This document shows, piece after piece, positions 24,343 through 32,688 of a stretch of DNA of 38,910 nucleotides (positions within the stretch are counted from its first letter, which is position 1; each line of letters starts with the position of its first letter). Both the position numbers and the translations under genes were made by a program. The DNA is taken from the NCBI GenBank assembly GCA_024711345.1, contig JANJTA010000023.1, positions 1 to 38,910 on the forward strand, given 5' to 3'. The notes below the pieces were generated by a model that was not told the DNA's origin, did no database searches, and saw only the letters and a list, made by a program, of their open reading frames with translations. The stretch is from Rhodanobacter sp. Lineage in GTDB: Bacteria > Pseudomonadota > Gammaproteobacteria > Xanthomonadales > Rhodanobacteraceae.

Positions 24343-25335
24343 TCACGCATTGACCATGCGCATGCCGGCGTCGCCGTAGCGCCCGCCGCTGGCGGCGTCG
24401 GGCGGAAACACCGCATCAATCGCCGCCAGCTCGGCGGCGCTCAGCCGCACGTCGAGCGCGCCGAGGTTTTCGTCCAGCCGGCTGCGCTGGCGCGTGCCGG
24501 GGATCGCCAGCACGTCGTCGCCCTGCGCCAGCACCCAGGCCAGCGCCAGCTGGGCGGGCGAGCAGCCCTTGTCGGCGGCCAGTGCCTTCACCTGCTCGAC
24601 CAGCCGCAGATTGCGCGCGAAGTTGTCGCCCATGAAACGCGGGCTGCTGCGCCGGTAGTCGTCGGCGGCGAAGTCGTCGGGCGAGCGGATCGCGCCGGTG
24701 AGGAAGCCGCGGCCCAGCGGCGAGTAGGCGACCAGGCTGACGCCCAGTCGTCGGCAGGCGGCGAGCATGCCGTTGGTCTGCGGGTCGCGCGTCCACAGCG
24801 AGAATTCGCTTTGCAGTGCGGCGATCGGATGCACCTTGCAGGCGCGCTCCAGTGTGGCGCCGGAGGCCTCGCTCAGGCCGAGGTAACGCACCTTGCCGGC
24901 GGCGACCAGTGCGGCCATCGCGCCGACGGTTTCCTCGATCGGCACGGTCGGGTCGACGCGGTGCTGGTAGTAGAGGTCGATGGTGTCGATGCCCAGGCGC
25001 TTGAGGCTGGCGTCGCAGGCGACGCGCACGTACTCCGGGCGACCGTTGACGCCACGTGCGGCGGGGTTGGCCGGGTCGAGCACGATGCCGAACTTGGTCG
25101 CCACGAAAGCCTGCGTGCGCCGCCCCTTGAGGGCCTTGCCCAGCAGCACCTCGTTGGTGTGCGGGCCATACATGTCGGCGGTGTCGAGCAGGCTGAGGCC
25201 GCGGTCCAGCGCGTGGTGGATGGTGGCGATCGACTCGGCGTCGTCGTGGGCGCCGTAGAACGCGCTCATGCCCATGCAGCCGAGGCCGAGGGCGGAAACC
25301 TGGGGACCATTCGTTCCGAGTGTGCGGGTCTGCAT
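24343..25335 (-). CDS. Aldo/keto reductase
   Basis: A 330-residue NADPH-dependent oxidoreductase of the AKR superfamily, subgroup like AKR13/YghZ-type plant and bacterial members. The catalytic tetrad is visible: Asp and Tyr in [11 protein letters not shown], Lys in VATKFG, and His in [16 protein letters not shown] and the C-terminal [17 protein letters not shown] bind the cofactor phosphate. The substrate is unknown. The start at 25335 has GGAG 6 nt upstream. An in-frame upstream extension reads into the divergent promoter and is not used. It is divergent from a deleted LysR gene that was probably its regulator. Confidence 0.92.
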   Translation of the reverse strand: MQTRTLGTNGPQVSALGLGCMGMSAFYGAHDDAESIATIHHALDRGLSLLDTADMYGPHTNEVLLGKALKGRRTQAFVATKFGIVLDPANPAARGVNGRPEYVRVACDASLKRLGIDTIDLYYQHRVDPTVPIEETVGAMAALVAAGKVRYLGLSEASGATLERACKVHPIAALQSEFSLWTRDPQTNGMLAACRRLGVSLVAYSPLGRGFLTGAIRSPDDFAADDYRRSSPRFMGDNFARNLRLVEQVKALAADKGCSPAQLALAWVLAQGDDVLAIPGTRQRSRLDENLGALDVRLSAAELAAIDAVFPPDAASGGRYGDAGMRMVNA

Positions 25336-25395
25336 GGGCGGCTCCGGCAAGTGAGGGTGGACGCATGGTGCGCCGTGACGGTGGTCGGATAAATA

Positions 25396-25407
25396 CTCAA
25401 TAATGAG
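25396..25407. promoter_or_regulatory. Possible LysR operator in the divergent gap
   Basis: CTCA-ATAA-TGAG is a short dyad in a conspicuously AT-rich patch between the aldo/keto reductase and the LysR remnant. LysR regulators usually bind such sites (T-N11-A with dyad symmetry). The match is short, so confidence is low. Confidence 0.35.
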
Positions 25408-25432
25408 CATCACCATTCAATCTTCCACAACA

Positions 25433-25780
25433 ATGGCGATGGACCGGCTCGAAGCCATGCGGCTGTACACGCGGATCGTCGAGCTGGGCAGCTTCACCGC
25501 CGCGGCGGACGACCTGAACCTGCCGCGCGCCACCGTCACCCATGCGATCAAGCGCCTGGAGGCGCGGCTCGGCGCGCAGCTGCTGCAGCGGACCACCCGC
25601 CGCGTGCGCGCCACCCGCGTCGCCGAGGCACTGGCGAGCGGGCGGCTGCGCGAGATCCTGCCGGAGTATCCGCCGCCGTCGCTGCCGATGACCATCCTGT
25701 ATCCGCAGCAGCGGCAGATGCCCGCACGGCTGCGCGTGTTCGTCGACTGGCTGGTGGAGCTGACCGCGGCGCAGCGTTGA
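25433..25780 (+). pseudogene. LysR-type regulator with internal in-frame deletion
   Basis: The 115-residue product starts with an intact LysR winged-helix domain (MDRLEAMRLYTRIVELGSF to about LLQRTTRRVRATR). It then jumps directly to the last 50 residues of a LysR effector domain (LASGRLREILPEYPPPSLPM, LYPQQRQMPARLRVFVDWLVE). About 170 residues that normally lie between are absent, without a frameshift. Usual length is about 300. The effector pocket is gone, so normal regulation is lost, though the DNA-binding part could still bind. Short copies of CCACCCGC flank the junction region (near 25578 and 25609), a possible deletion trace. Possible starts are 25403, 25433 and 25439. Confidence 0.75.
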
Positions 25781-25820
25781 TGCCTGGCGAACTCCCGGGC
25801 TTGCGGAGTCGCTGCTCCTC

Positions 25821-25837
25821 CCCCTGCGTTGCAGGGG
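25821..25837. terminator. Hairpin between convergent LysR remnant and GST gene
   Basis: CCCCTGC pairs with GCAGGGG around GTT, with partial pairing beyond. It lies between two converging stop codons. No U-tract follows on the plus strand. Confidence 0.4.
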
Positions 25838-25846
25838 AGGGAGTCA

Positions 25847-26599
25847 TCACGACGCGCGCGGCGGGCCGGGGCGCGGTGCGCTGGTGCCGAGCGTGTCGCT
25901 GGTCAGCGGGGCACCGGCGCCGAGCAGGGCACCGCGCTGCTCGGCCAGCGGCAGGCGCAGCATGCAATCCTCGAAGCCGGCCAGTTTCTGGAACACCGGC
26001 AGCGCCTGCACCTGCGCCACCAGTGCGGCGGCCGCCGGCCAGCGTGCGGCGTCGATCGCGTAGCGCACGAACGAGGCGGTACGGAAGAAACTGGCGATGC
26101 TGATATCGGCGATCGACAAAGCGCCGAACACGAAGCCGTCGCCCGGCAGCTGCTGTTCCAGGTAGTCGAGTGCGGCGGGGATTTCCACCTCGCGCGCATG
26201 CTGCACCACCGCCTCGTTCGGCGCCTCGCCGAAGATGTGGCGCTTGATCGCCAGCTGGTGGAACAGCCGCCAGATCAGCCCGTCGGCCAGCCGCGTGTCG
26301 GCGTACTCCTCCAGCCAGCGCGCGCGGGCGCGGTCGGCGATGTCGCGCGGGTAGAGCGACGGCATGGGCTGCCGGTCCTCCAGGTACTGGCAGATCACCG
26401 AGGAGTCGGCCAGCACCAGGCCGCCGTCGACCAGCACCGGGATGCGACGCAGCGGGCTGAGCCGGGTGAACTCGTCGTTGCCGACGAACGGTGCGATCGG
26501 GTCGACCTCGTACTCCAGCCCCTTCAGCTCCAGGCACACCAGCACCTTGCGTACGTAGGGCGAGAGGTAGTTGCCGATGACTCTGAGACGCTGCGGCAT
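25847..26599 (-). CDS. Glutathione S-transferase family protein
   Basis: A 250-residue cytosolic protein with the GST fold. The thioredoxin-like N-domain has SPYVRKVLVCLELKG (a Ser in the usual catalytic position) and RRIPVLVDGGLVLADSSVICQYLE, the cis-Pro and Glu-Ser/Asp-Ser glutathione-binding motif. The helical C-domain has FGALSIADISIASFF, the N-capping box. The substrate is unknown. The last 25 residues (LTSDTLGTSAPRPGPPRAS) are low-complexity and unlikely to be folded. GGAG lies 7 nt before the start. It is divergent from the S9 peptidase gene. Confidence 0.9.
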   Translation of the reverse strand: MPQRLRVIGNYLSPYVRKVLVCLELKGLEYEVDPIAPFVGNDEFTRLSPLRRIPVLVDGGLVLADSSVICQYLEDRQPMPSLYPRDIADRARARWLEEYADTRLADGLIWRLFHQLAIKRHIFGEAPNEAVVQHAREVEIPAALDYLEQQLPGDGFVFGALSIADISIASFFRTASFVRYAIDAARWPAAAALVAQVQALPVFQKLAGFEDCMLRLPLAEQRGALLGAGAPLTSDTLGTSAPRPGPPRAS

Positions 26600-26703
26600 G
26601 GGGCGGCTCCGGGGGCACGGAGGGCGCAGCGTGCGATGGCTGGCGCGCGCGCGTCACGCGCAGGGCGCGGCCGTCCGTGCGCCGGCGCACGGGGCGCGAT
26701 CGG

Positions 26704-26729
26704 GACCAATGGCAGGGGTGCCATTGGTC
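26704..26729. promoter_or_regulatory. Perfect 11-bp palindrome in the GST / S9 peptidase divergent region
   Basis: GACCAATGGCA and TGCCATTGGTC flank GGGG. A -10-like TAGCAT at 26740-26745 follows, so the palindrome would cover the -35 region of the S9 peptidase promoter. It may be a regulator operator; no known regulator consensus is matched with certainty. Confidence 0.45.
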
Positions 26730-26812
26730 ATGCCCGCGCTAGCATCGGTCCTTCGAGGGAGTTCGCGCCAGGGCCGGCGACCGCACATCCGCTTCCGCAA
26801 GGGGAACGCAGC

Positions 26813-29149
26813 ATGAGTTTGAGAACCGGCAGTTCGCGCGTGCTTGGCGCGCTGGTCATGGGTGCCTTGTCGGCCGGCGCCGCGGCGCAGGCGCGCACGC
26901 TGAGCGCCGACGACTACGCGCGGGCGGAGCGCTTCATGAGCTACAACACCGTGCCGCTGGTCGACCACGCGGTGCAGAAGGTCCAGTGGCTGGACGACGG
27001 CCACTTCTGGTACGTCGACCACGACGCCGACGGCGACCACTTCGTGCGGATGGACGCATCCAGCGGCAAGACCGCGCCGCTGTTCGACCAGGCGAAGCTG
27101 GCCGATGCGCTGGGCAAGACCGGCGGCAAGCCGGTCGATGCGAAGAAATTGCCGGTGACCGGCTACGAGGCGCGGCCGGACGGGAAGCTCGACATTGCCG
27201 TGCGCGGCAAGCGTTACGTGTGCGACCTCGCCGCCGCCGAAGCGAGCTGCGTCGATCGCGCCGCGCTGGTGAAGACCGGCAAGGAGCCGGGCGCGCTGTC
27301 GCCGGACAAGAAGAGCGAGGCGTTCATCCGCGACTGGAACCTGTGGCTGCGCGACGTCGCCAGCGGCCAGGAGACCCAGCTCACCACCGATGGCGTGGAA
27401 GATTTCGGCTACGCCACCGACAACGCCGGCTGGAAGCACACCGACAACGCGATCGTGGAGTGGTCGCCGGACTCGAAGAAGATCGCCACCTTCCAGCAGG
27501 ACCAGCGCAAGACCGGCGAGATGTACCTGGTCAGCACCAACGTCGGCCACCCGAAGCTGGAGAAGTGGAAGTACCCGCTGGTCGGCGACAAGGACGTGAC
27601 GATGATCGAGCGCGTGATCATCGACGTCGCCGCGAAGAAGGTCACGCGCCTGCAGATGCCGCCGGACCAGCACCGCTCCAGCCTGTGCGACGACGTCAGC
27701 TGCGGCCCCGACGGCGGCTGGGACGACGTGAAGTGGGCGCCCGACGGCAAGACCCTGGCCTTCGTCTCCACTTCGCGCGACCACAAGCACGAATGGTTCC
27801 GCATCGCCGACGCCAGCACCGGCAAGGTGCGCACGGTGTTCGAGGAAGTCGTGCCGACCTACTACGAGAGCGGCAACGGCGCGGTGAACTGGCGCTACCT
27901 GCCCGAGACCCACGAGGCGATCTGGTTCAGCGAGCGCAACAACTGGGGCAACCTGTACCTGTACGACCTGAAGAGCGGCAAGCTCAAGCACGCGATCACC
28001 ACCGGCGAAGGCAACGTCACCGAGGTGCTGAAGGTCGATGCCAAGACGCGCACCGTGTGGTTCCGCGGCGTCGGCCGCACGCGCGGCGTGAACCCGTACT
28101 ACCAGCAGTTCTTCAAGGTCGGCCTGGACGGCGGCAAGCCGGTGCTGCTGACGCCGGAAGCGGCCGACCACACCGTCACGCTGTCGCCGGACGGCAAGGC
28201 CTTCGTCGATGCGTATTCCACCCCGACCACGCCGCCGGTCACCGTGCTGCGCAGCTCGGCTGACGGCCGCAAACTGGCCAGCGTGGCCACTGCCGACATC
28301 TCGCGACTGAAGGCCGCCGGCTGGGTGCCGCCGATCCCGTTCACGGTGAAGGGCCGCGACGGCAAGACCGACCTGTACGGCATGATGTTCAAGCCGACGC
28401 ACTTCGATGCCTCGAAGAAGTACCCGATCATCGACTACATCTACCCGGGCCCGCAGACCGGTTCGGTGCGCGGGCGCAGCTTCTCCGCCGCGCGTGCCGA
28501 CCACCAGGCGATGGCCGAACTGGGCTTCATCGTGATCGCGCTCGACGGCATGGGCACGCCGTGGCGTTCGAAAGCGTTCCACGACGCCTACTTCGAGCAC
28601 GTCGAGGACAACACGCTGCCCGACCAGGTGCTGGGCATCAAGGAACTCGGCAAGAAGTATCCGTGGATCGACCTGGACCGCGTGGGCATATGGGGCCACT
28701 CCGGCGGCGGCAACGCCACCGCCGCGGCGATGTTCCACTACCCGGACTTCTTCAAGGTCGGCTGGGCCGAAAGCGGCAACCACGACAACCGCAACTACGA
28801 GGACGACTGGGCCGAGAAGTGGCAGGGCCTGCTGGTCACCGACCAGGACGGCAAGACCAACTACGACGCCCAAGCCAACCAGAGCTTCGCCAAGAACCTC
28901 AAGGGCCGGCTGATGCTGGTGCACGGCACCATGGACGACAACGTGCCGCCCTACCAGACCCTGCTGGTGGCCGACGCGCTGATCAAGGCGAACAAGGATT
29001 TCGACCTGTTGCTGATCCCGAACGTCCACCACGGCTACGCCGAAGCCACCCCGTACGCCACCCGCCGGCGCTGGGACTACTTCGTGCAGTACCTCGCCGG
29101 CAACACGCCGCCGCACGAGTACCAGCTGAAGGCGTGGCCCTGGCGCTGA
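26813..29149 (+). CDS. Secreted dipeptidyl peptidase IV-type S9 serine peptidase
   Basis: A 778-residue periplasmic or secreted enzyme that removes dipeptides (usually X-Pro) from peptide N-termini. A signal peptide ends about AAA-Q (residue 26). A DPP-IV beta-propeller domain (residues about 100-480) carries EWSPDSKKIATFQQDQRK and later blades. The alpha/beta hydrolase domain has nucleophile Ser630 in GHSGGG, Asp708/709 in GTMDDNVPP, and His740 in PNVHHGY, numbers that match human DPP4. GGGGA lies before the start at 26813. Neighbouring promoter elements are described under the palindrome at 26704. Xanthomonadales carry many such peptidases for protein-rich diets. Confidence 0.93.
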   Translation: MSLRTGSSRVLGALVMGALSAGAAAQARTLSADDYARAERFMSYNTVPLVDHAVQKVQWLDDGHFWYVDHDADGDHFVRMDASSGKTAPLFDQAKLADALGKTGGKPVDAKKLPVTGYEARPDGKLDIAVRGKRYVCDLAAAEASCVDRAALVKTGKEPGALSPDKKSEAFIRDWNLWLRDVASGQETQLTTDGVEDFGYATDNAGWKHTDNAIVEWSPDSKKIATFQQDQRKTGEMYLVSTNVGHPKLEKWKYPLVGDKDVTMIERVIIDVAAKKVTRLQMPPDQHRSSLCDDVSCGPDGGWDDVKWAPDGKTLAFVSTSRDHKHEWFRIADASTGKVRTVFEEVVPTYYESGNGAVNWRYLPETHEAIWFSERNNWGNLYLYDLKSGKLKHAITTGEGNVTEVLKVDAKTRTVWFRGVGRTRGVNPYYQQFFKVGLDGGKPVLLTPEAADHTVTLSPDGKAFVDAYSTPTTPPVTVLRSSADGRKLASVATADISRLKAAGWVPPIPFTVKGRDGKTDLYGMMFKPTHFDASKKYPIIDYIYPGPQTGSVRGRSFSAARADHQAMAELGFIVIALDGMGTPWRSKAFHDAYFEHVEDNTLPDQVLGIKELGKKYPWIDLDRVGIWGHSGGGNATAAAMFHYPDFFKVGWAESGNHDNRNYEDDWAEKWQGLLVTDQDGKTNYDAQANQSFAKNLKGRLMLVHGTMDDNVPPYQTLLVADALIKANKDFDLLLIPNVHHGYAEATPYATRRRWDYFVQYLAGNTPPHEYQLKAWPWR

Positions 29150-29159
29150 GCGGCACCTT

Positions 29160-29190
29160 GGCAATGCGCCGGTCCATCCGGCGCATTGCC
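29160..29190. terminator. 13-bp perfect hairpin after the S9 peptidase gene
   Basis: GGCAATGCGCCGG pairs fully with CCGGCGCATTGCC around TCCAT, starting 10 nt after the stop. No U-tract; the role as terminator is inferred from stem strength and position. It also faces the 3' end of the M56 gene about 100 bp away. Confidence 0.65.
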
Positions 29191-29291
29191 TGCCGGGGTG
29201 GCGTGTAGCCGGTTAGCCCGCCCCACCGCTGTTCGCTGGATCGCCGCTTGCTCCGCGAGGCGCTCCACGAGAACGCCCGCGGATGCTCCGC

Positions 29292-31160
29292 TCAGCGCAG
29301 GCTCGCTGGTTTCGCGACGCCCTTGGCGATCGCTTCGTCGAGCAGCTTGCGGATCTGCTGGCTGGCTTGGCTGGAAGCCTCTTGCTGGCGCTTGCCCAGC
29401 GCTTCCTGTTGCGTGCCGAGCGCTTCCTGTTGTTTGCCGAGTTCGGCCTGCTGCCGGCCCAGCTCCTCCTGTTGCTGGCTGAGCTTTGCCTGCTGCCGAT
29501 CGAGTTCCTGCGCGCTGGCTTCCAGCTCGGCGCGGTTCGCCTGTATTTCAGCGGCGTGCTCGCGCTGGCCGGATTGCGCGGCGAGCATGGCTTGCCGGCC
29601 GGCCAGCATGGCGCGCTGCCCGGCCAGTTGCCCCTGCTGCGCGCCGAGCATGCCTTGCTGCGCACCCAGGGCTCCCTGTTTGCCGCCGAGCGCACCTTGC
29701 TTGCCGCCCAGTTCGCCTTGCTGCCTGGCCAGGGCGTCGACCGGTGCGTAGGCGTCCTTGGCGCGCTGCACGTAGGCGGGGTCGTCGATCAACCAGGCTT
29801 GGCCGCCGCGGCGGAACCACAGCTTGGACTTGCCGTTCCGCTGCAGGCGCTTCGCGGCGGCGAGATCGGCATCGCTGCCATTGACGATGGCTGTGTCGCC
29901 GTCGAGCAGGGCGAAACCTTCGCTGGCATTGGCATGGATGGCGACGTTGGCGTAATGGGCGTGCAGACCGCTGGCGTCGTGCGGCGGGGCCGGTGGCAGC
30001 GGTGGTGCCGGCGGCGGCGCGGGCAGGGCGGGCGCGGCGGGTGCAGCGGGCAGGGCGGGGAGCGCTGCCGCTGGAGGGGCCGGCGGCGGTGGCGGCGGTG
30101 GCGGCAGCAGGCTTGCCTGCGTGGAAGCCGGCGTGGCGGGAGTGCTGTTCGCGCCGGCGGTTGTCACGCGATAGGGCAGCACGCCGACCAGGGCGATCGC
30201 TGCGACGAGCAGCCAGCCGCGCAGGCGCGACGGCGGCGGATTCACGGTTTGCTGCAGCATGGTCAGTCGCCTCTTCAGGTTGTGGAACGACGGGGAAGCG
30301 CCGGCGAGGCCGGCATGCATCGGCTGCGCCACGCCGAGGCGCAGCAGCAGGCGGCCGTAGTCCTGCGGCGCGGTGCAATCCTGCTGGATGACCTGCGCGT
30401 CGCAGGCGGATTCGCGGTTGAGCGCGTACTCGCGCATCGCCCAGCGCACCAGCGGGTGGAAGCAGTACAGGCATTGCGCCAGCGCCGGCACCCAGGCCAG
30501 CCACAGGTCGCCGCGGCGCAGGTGGGCCAGCTCGTGCGCCAGCGCCATCGCCGCCTCGTCGGCGCTGAGCGCGTGGCCGGCCGGCAGCAGCACGGTGGGC
30601 TGCCACAGGCCGGTTACCTGCGGCGAGACGATGGCGTCGGAGACGCGCAGGCGCGGGCAGCGGCGCAAGCCGAGCCGCTGCGCCTGGCGCGCGCACAGCG
30701 CGTGCAGCGTGGCATCGCGCAAGGGTTGCGATGCGACCAGCACGCGTCGTGCCTGCCGCCACTGGCGCAGCGCGAGCAGCGCCTGCAGCAGCACGACGGC
30801 CAGCCACGCCAGGGCGATGCCGCTGCGCCAGGACAGCGCCGGTGTGGCCGGCGGAGCGACCGAGGGCAGTGCGGCGTCGGCGGTCGGCGTCGCGGCGAAG
30901 AACACCACGGGCGGCGTAGCCGGCGCGGTCGCTTCGATCGGTGCGGGCGAGAGCAACGGCAGTTCCAGCGGCGCATGCCACAGCAGGCCGAGCAACAGTT
31001 GCGCGCCGACCAGCCACCACAACATGCAGCGCATCGCCGCCGACAGGCGCGGCCACAGGCGGCCAAGCAGATAGACGATGCCGATCAGCAGGGCGGCCTG
31101 GATGGACGTCCAAACCAGTCTCGTGAGCAAGGTGTCGGCGACATGGTCGAGTGCGCTCAT
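29292..31160 (-). CDS. M56 (BlaR1/MecR1-like) membrane metallopeptidase with heptad-repeat tail
   Basis: A 622-residue protein. Membrane helices lie at about 15-35, 45-62, 113-131 and 315-330. The zinc site is His209-Glu-Leu-Ala-His213 plus Glu250 in NRESACD, as in BlaR1. In such pairs the peptidase senses a signal and inactivates its BlaI partner. Unlike BlaR1 there is no penicillin-binding sensor. After the last helix comes a Pro/Ala linker (residues 352-393), a small domain (LWFRRGGQAWLIDDPAYV), and two blocks of seven-residue repeats (about 479-535 and 556-592) of the form Q-Q-x-x-L-G/A-x, likely a coiled coil in the periplasm. The gene starts 1 bp after the BlaI stop. The signal sensed is unknown. 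Confidence 0.88.
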   Translation of the reverse strand: MSALDHVADTLLTRLVWTSIQAALLIGIVYLLGRLWPRLSAAMRCMLWWLVGAQLLLGLLWHAPLELPLLSPAPIEATAPATPPVVFFAATPTADAALPSVAPPATPALSWRSGIALAWLAVVLLQALLALRQWRQARRVLVASQPLRDATLHALCARQAQRLGLRRCPRLRVSDAIVSPQVTGLWQPTVLLPAGHALSADEAAMALAHELAHLRRGDLWLAWVPALAQCLYCFHPLVRWAMREYALNRESACDAQVIQQDCTAPQDYGRLLLRLGVAQPMHAGLAGASPSFHNLKRRLTMLQQTVNPPPSRLRGWLLVAAIALVGVLPYRVTTAGANSTPATPASTQASLLPPPPPPPPAPPAAALPALPAAPAAPALPAPPPAPPLPPAPPHDASGLHAHYANVAIHANASEGFALLDGDTAIVNGSDADLAAAKRLQRNGKSKLWFRRGGQAWLIDDPAYVQRAKDAYAPVDALARQQGELGGKQGALGGKQGALGAQQGMLGAQQGQLAGQRAMLAGRQAMLAAQSGQREHAAEIQANRAELEASAQELDRQQAKLSQQQEELGRQQAELGKQQEALGTQQEALGKRQQEASSQASQQIRKLLDEAIAKGVAKPASLR

Positions 31161-31161
31161 T

Positions 31162-31563
31162 TCACGACTCCTTGCGCCGGGACTGCAGTTGCGCCACCAG
31201 GGCCTCCAGTTCGGCCAGCTCGGTGTCGGAGACTTCGGCGTGTTCCGACATCCAGGCCACGAACGGCGACACCGAGCCGCTCAGCGTCTTCTCGACGAAG
31301 CTGCCCACGGCGCTGCGCATCGCCTCGCCCGGGCCGGTGGCGATGCTGTAGCGGAACACGCCTTTCGACTGCGGGCCTTTCAGCTGCCGCCGCTTCAGAT
31401 AGCCCTTGCCGCGCAGCCGTTCCATCATGGTCAGCACGGTGGAGCGGGCCAGCCCGCGCGGCTCGCCGAAACTCGCCGCCACTTCGCCCACCGAGGTGGC
31501 GCCGCTTTCGTCGATGTGCTGCAGCAGCGCCAGTTCCTGGTCGCCGATGGAGGGTTTGCGCAT
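31162..31563 (-). CDS. BlaI/MecI/CopY-family transcriptional repressor
   Basis: A 133-residue protein with an N-terminal winged helix (GDQELALLQHIDESGATSVGEVAASFG, then LARSTVLTMMERLRGKGYLKRR) and a C-terminal dimerisation part, the usual BlaI layout. It should repress its own operon and be removed when the M56 peptidase is activated. Two dyad sites of BlaI-like form lie just upstream of its start. BlaI-M56 pairs occur widely outside beta-lactam resistance, and no beta-lactamase or PBP gene is nearby, so the regulated genes are unknown. Confidence 0.92.
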   Translation of the reverse strand: MRKPSIGDQELALLQHIDESGATSVGEVAASFGEPRGLARSTVLTMMERLRGKGYLKRRQLKGPQSKGVFRYSIATGPGEAMRSAVGSFVEKTLSGSVSPFVAWMSEHAEVSDTELAELEALVAQLQSRRKES

Positions 31564-31581
31564 GGTCGGGACACCGTGTGA

Positions 31582-31593
31582 CTACAGTTGTAG
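31582..31593. promoter_or_regulatory. BlaI operator site 1
   Basis: CTACAGTTGTAG has arms CTACA and TGTAG around GT, fitting the TACA-N2-TGTA pattern of BlaI/MecI operators. It lies 19 bp before the blaI-like start codon, near the likely transcription start. Confidence 0.65.
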
Positions 31594-31609
31594 GCAAGTT
31601 ACGCCATGC

Positions 31610-31621
31610 CTACACGTGTAG
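31610..31621. promoter_or_regulatory. BlaI operator site 2 overlapping a -35 box
   Basis: CTACACGTGTAG is a perfect 12-bp palindrome, centred 28 bp from site 1. On the minus strand it overlaps TTGACT (31619-31624), a good -35. Two operators spanning the promoter are typical of autorepressed BlaI-type operons. Confidence 0.7.
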
Positions 31622-31645
31622 TCAACAGGTCTTCCGGCACCTCGC

Positions 31646-32671
31646 TCAGAACGCCATGTCGAACGCCACCTCGCCCTGCACGCCGACCTGGTAGGCGGAC
31701 ACGCGGCGTTCGAAGAAGTTGGCCAGTTCCTGCACGTCCTGCAGGTCCATGAAGTCGAACGGGTTCGTCGCGCCGTATTTCTTCGGCAGGTCGAGCTGCG
31801 TGAGGCGCTGGTCGGCGCAGTACTCGAGGTACTGGCGCATCGCCTGCGGCGACAGGCCCGCCACGCCGCCGGCGAGCACGTCCTCGGCGAACTGCGTCTC
31901 GCAGGCAATGGCCTCTTCCAGCATCTGCTCCACCTGGGCGCGCATCGCCTGGTCGAACAGCTCCGGCTCCTGCGCGCGCACCGTGCGCACCACCTCGAAG
32001 GCGAACGCCATGTGGCAGCTCTCGTCGCGGAACACCCAGTTGGTGCCGGAGGCCAGCCCGTGCAGCAGCCCGCGCGAGCGGAAGTGGTACACGTAGGCGA
32101 ACGCCGCGAAGAAGAACAGGCCCTCGATGCAGGCGGCGAAGCAGATCAGGTTGAGCAGGAACTGGCGGCGCTGTTCGCGCGTTTGCAGCTTGCGCAGGTC
32201 CTGGATCGAAGCGATCCAGCGGAAGCAGAACGCGCCCTTGGTGCGGATCGATGGGATGTTGTCGATCGCCGCGAACGCCTTGGCGCGCTCTTCCGGGTCG
32301 GGAATGTAGGTGTCGAGCAAGGTGAGATAGAACTGCACGTGCAACGCCTCTTCGTACAGCTGGCGCGACAGGTACATGCGCGCCTCGGGCGCGTTGATGT
32401 GCTGGTACAGGTTCAGCACCAGGTTGTTCGACACGATGGTGTCGCCGGTGGCGAAGAAGGCGATCAGCCGATGGATCAGGTGGCGGTCGGCGGCCGACAT
32501 CTTCGCGTTGAGGTCGGCGGTGTCGAGCGAGAAGTCGACCTCGTCCACCGTCCAGGTGTTCCTGATGGCGTTGCGGTACATCCCGTAGAACGCCGGGTAG
32601 CGCATCGGGCGAAGGGTGAGTTCGAAGCCGGGGTCGAGGATGTGGGCGTTGCGTGGGGGCTGGGCGGACAT
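31646..32671 (-). CDS. nrdB: Class Ia ribonucleoside-diphosphate reductase, beta subunit
   Basis: A 341-residue radical-generating subunit. The metal ligands keep E. coli spacing: Asp77, Glu108, His111, Glu183, Glu217 and His220. Tyr115, four residues after His111, matches the stable radical Tyr122 of E. coli, so this is a tyrosyl-radical (NrdB) enzyme and not a radical-less or Mn/Fe type. ATG 32671 is chosen over the upstream in-frame TTG because GAGGGA stands about 9 nt before it. It follows the small KTSC-like gene by 17 bp in the nrdA operon. Confidence 0.95.
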   Translation of the reverse strand: MSAQPPRNAHILDPGFELTLRPMRYPAFYGMYRNAIRNTWTVDEVDFSLDTADLNAKMSAADRHLIHRLIAFFATGDTIVSNNLVLNLYQHINAPEARMYLSRQLYEEALHVQFYLTLLDTYIPDPEERAKAFAAIDNIPSIRTKGAFCFRWIASIQDLRKLQTREQRRQFLLNLICFAACIEGLFFFAAFAYVYHFRSRGLLHGLASGTNWVFRDESCHMAFAFEVVRTVRAQEPELFDQAMRAQVEQMLEEAIACETQFAEDVLAGGVAGLSPQAMRQYLEYCADQRLTQLDLPKKYGATNPFDFMDLQDVQELANFFERRVSAYQVGVQGEVAFDMAF

Positions 32672-32688
32672 GATGGTCGTTCCCTCAT

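Noticed and set aside
29400..29730. 21-bp near-tandem units as a non-coding satellite
   Set aside because: They lie in frame in the M56 gene and encode the seven-residue coiled-coil repeats.
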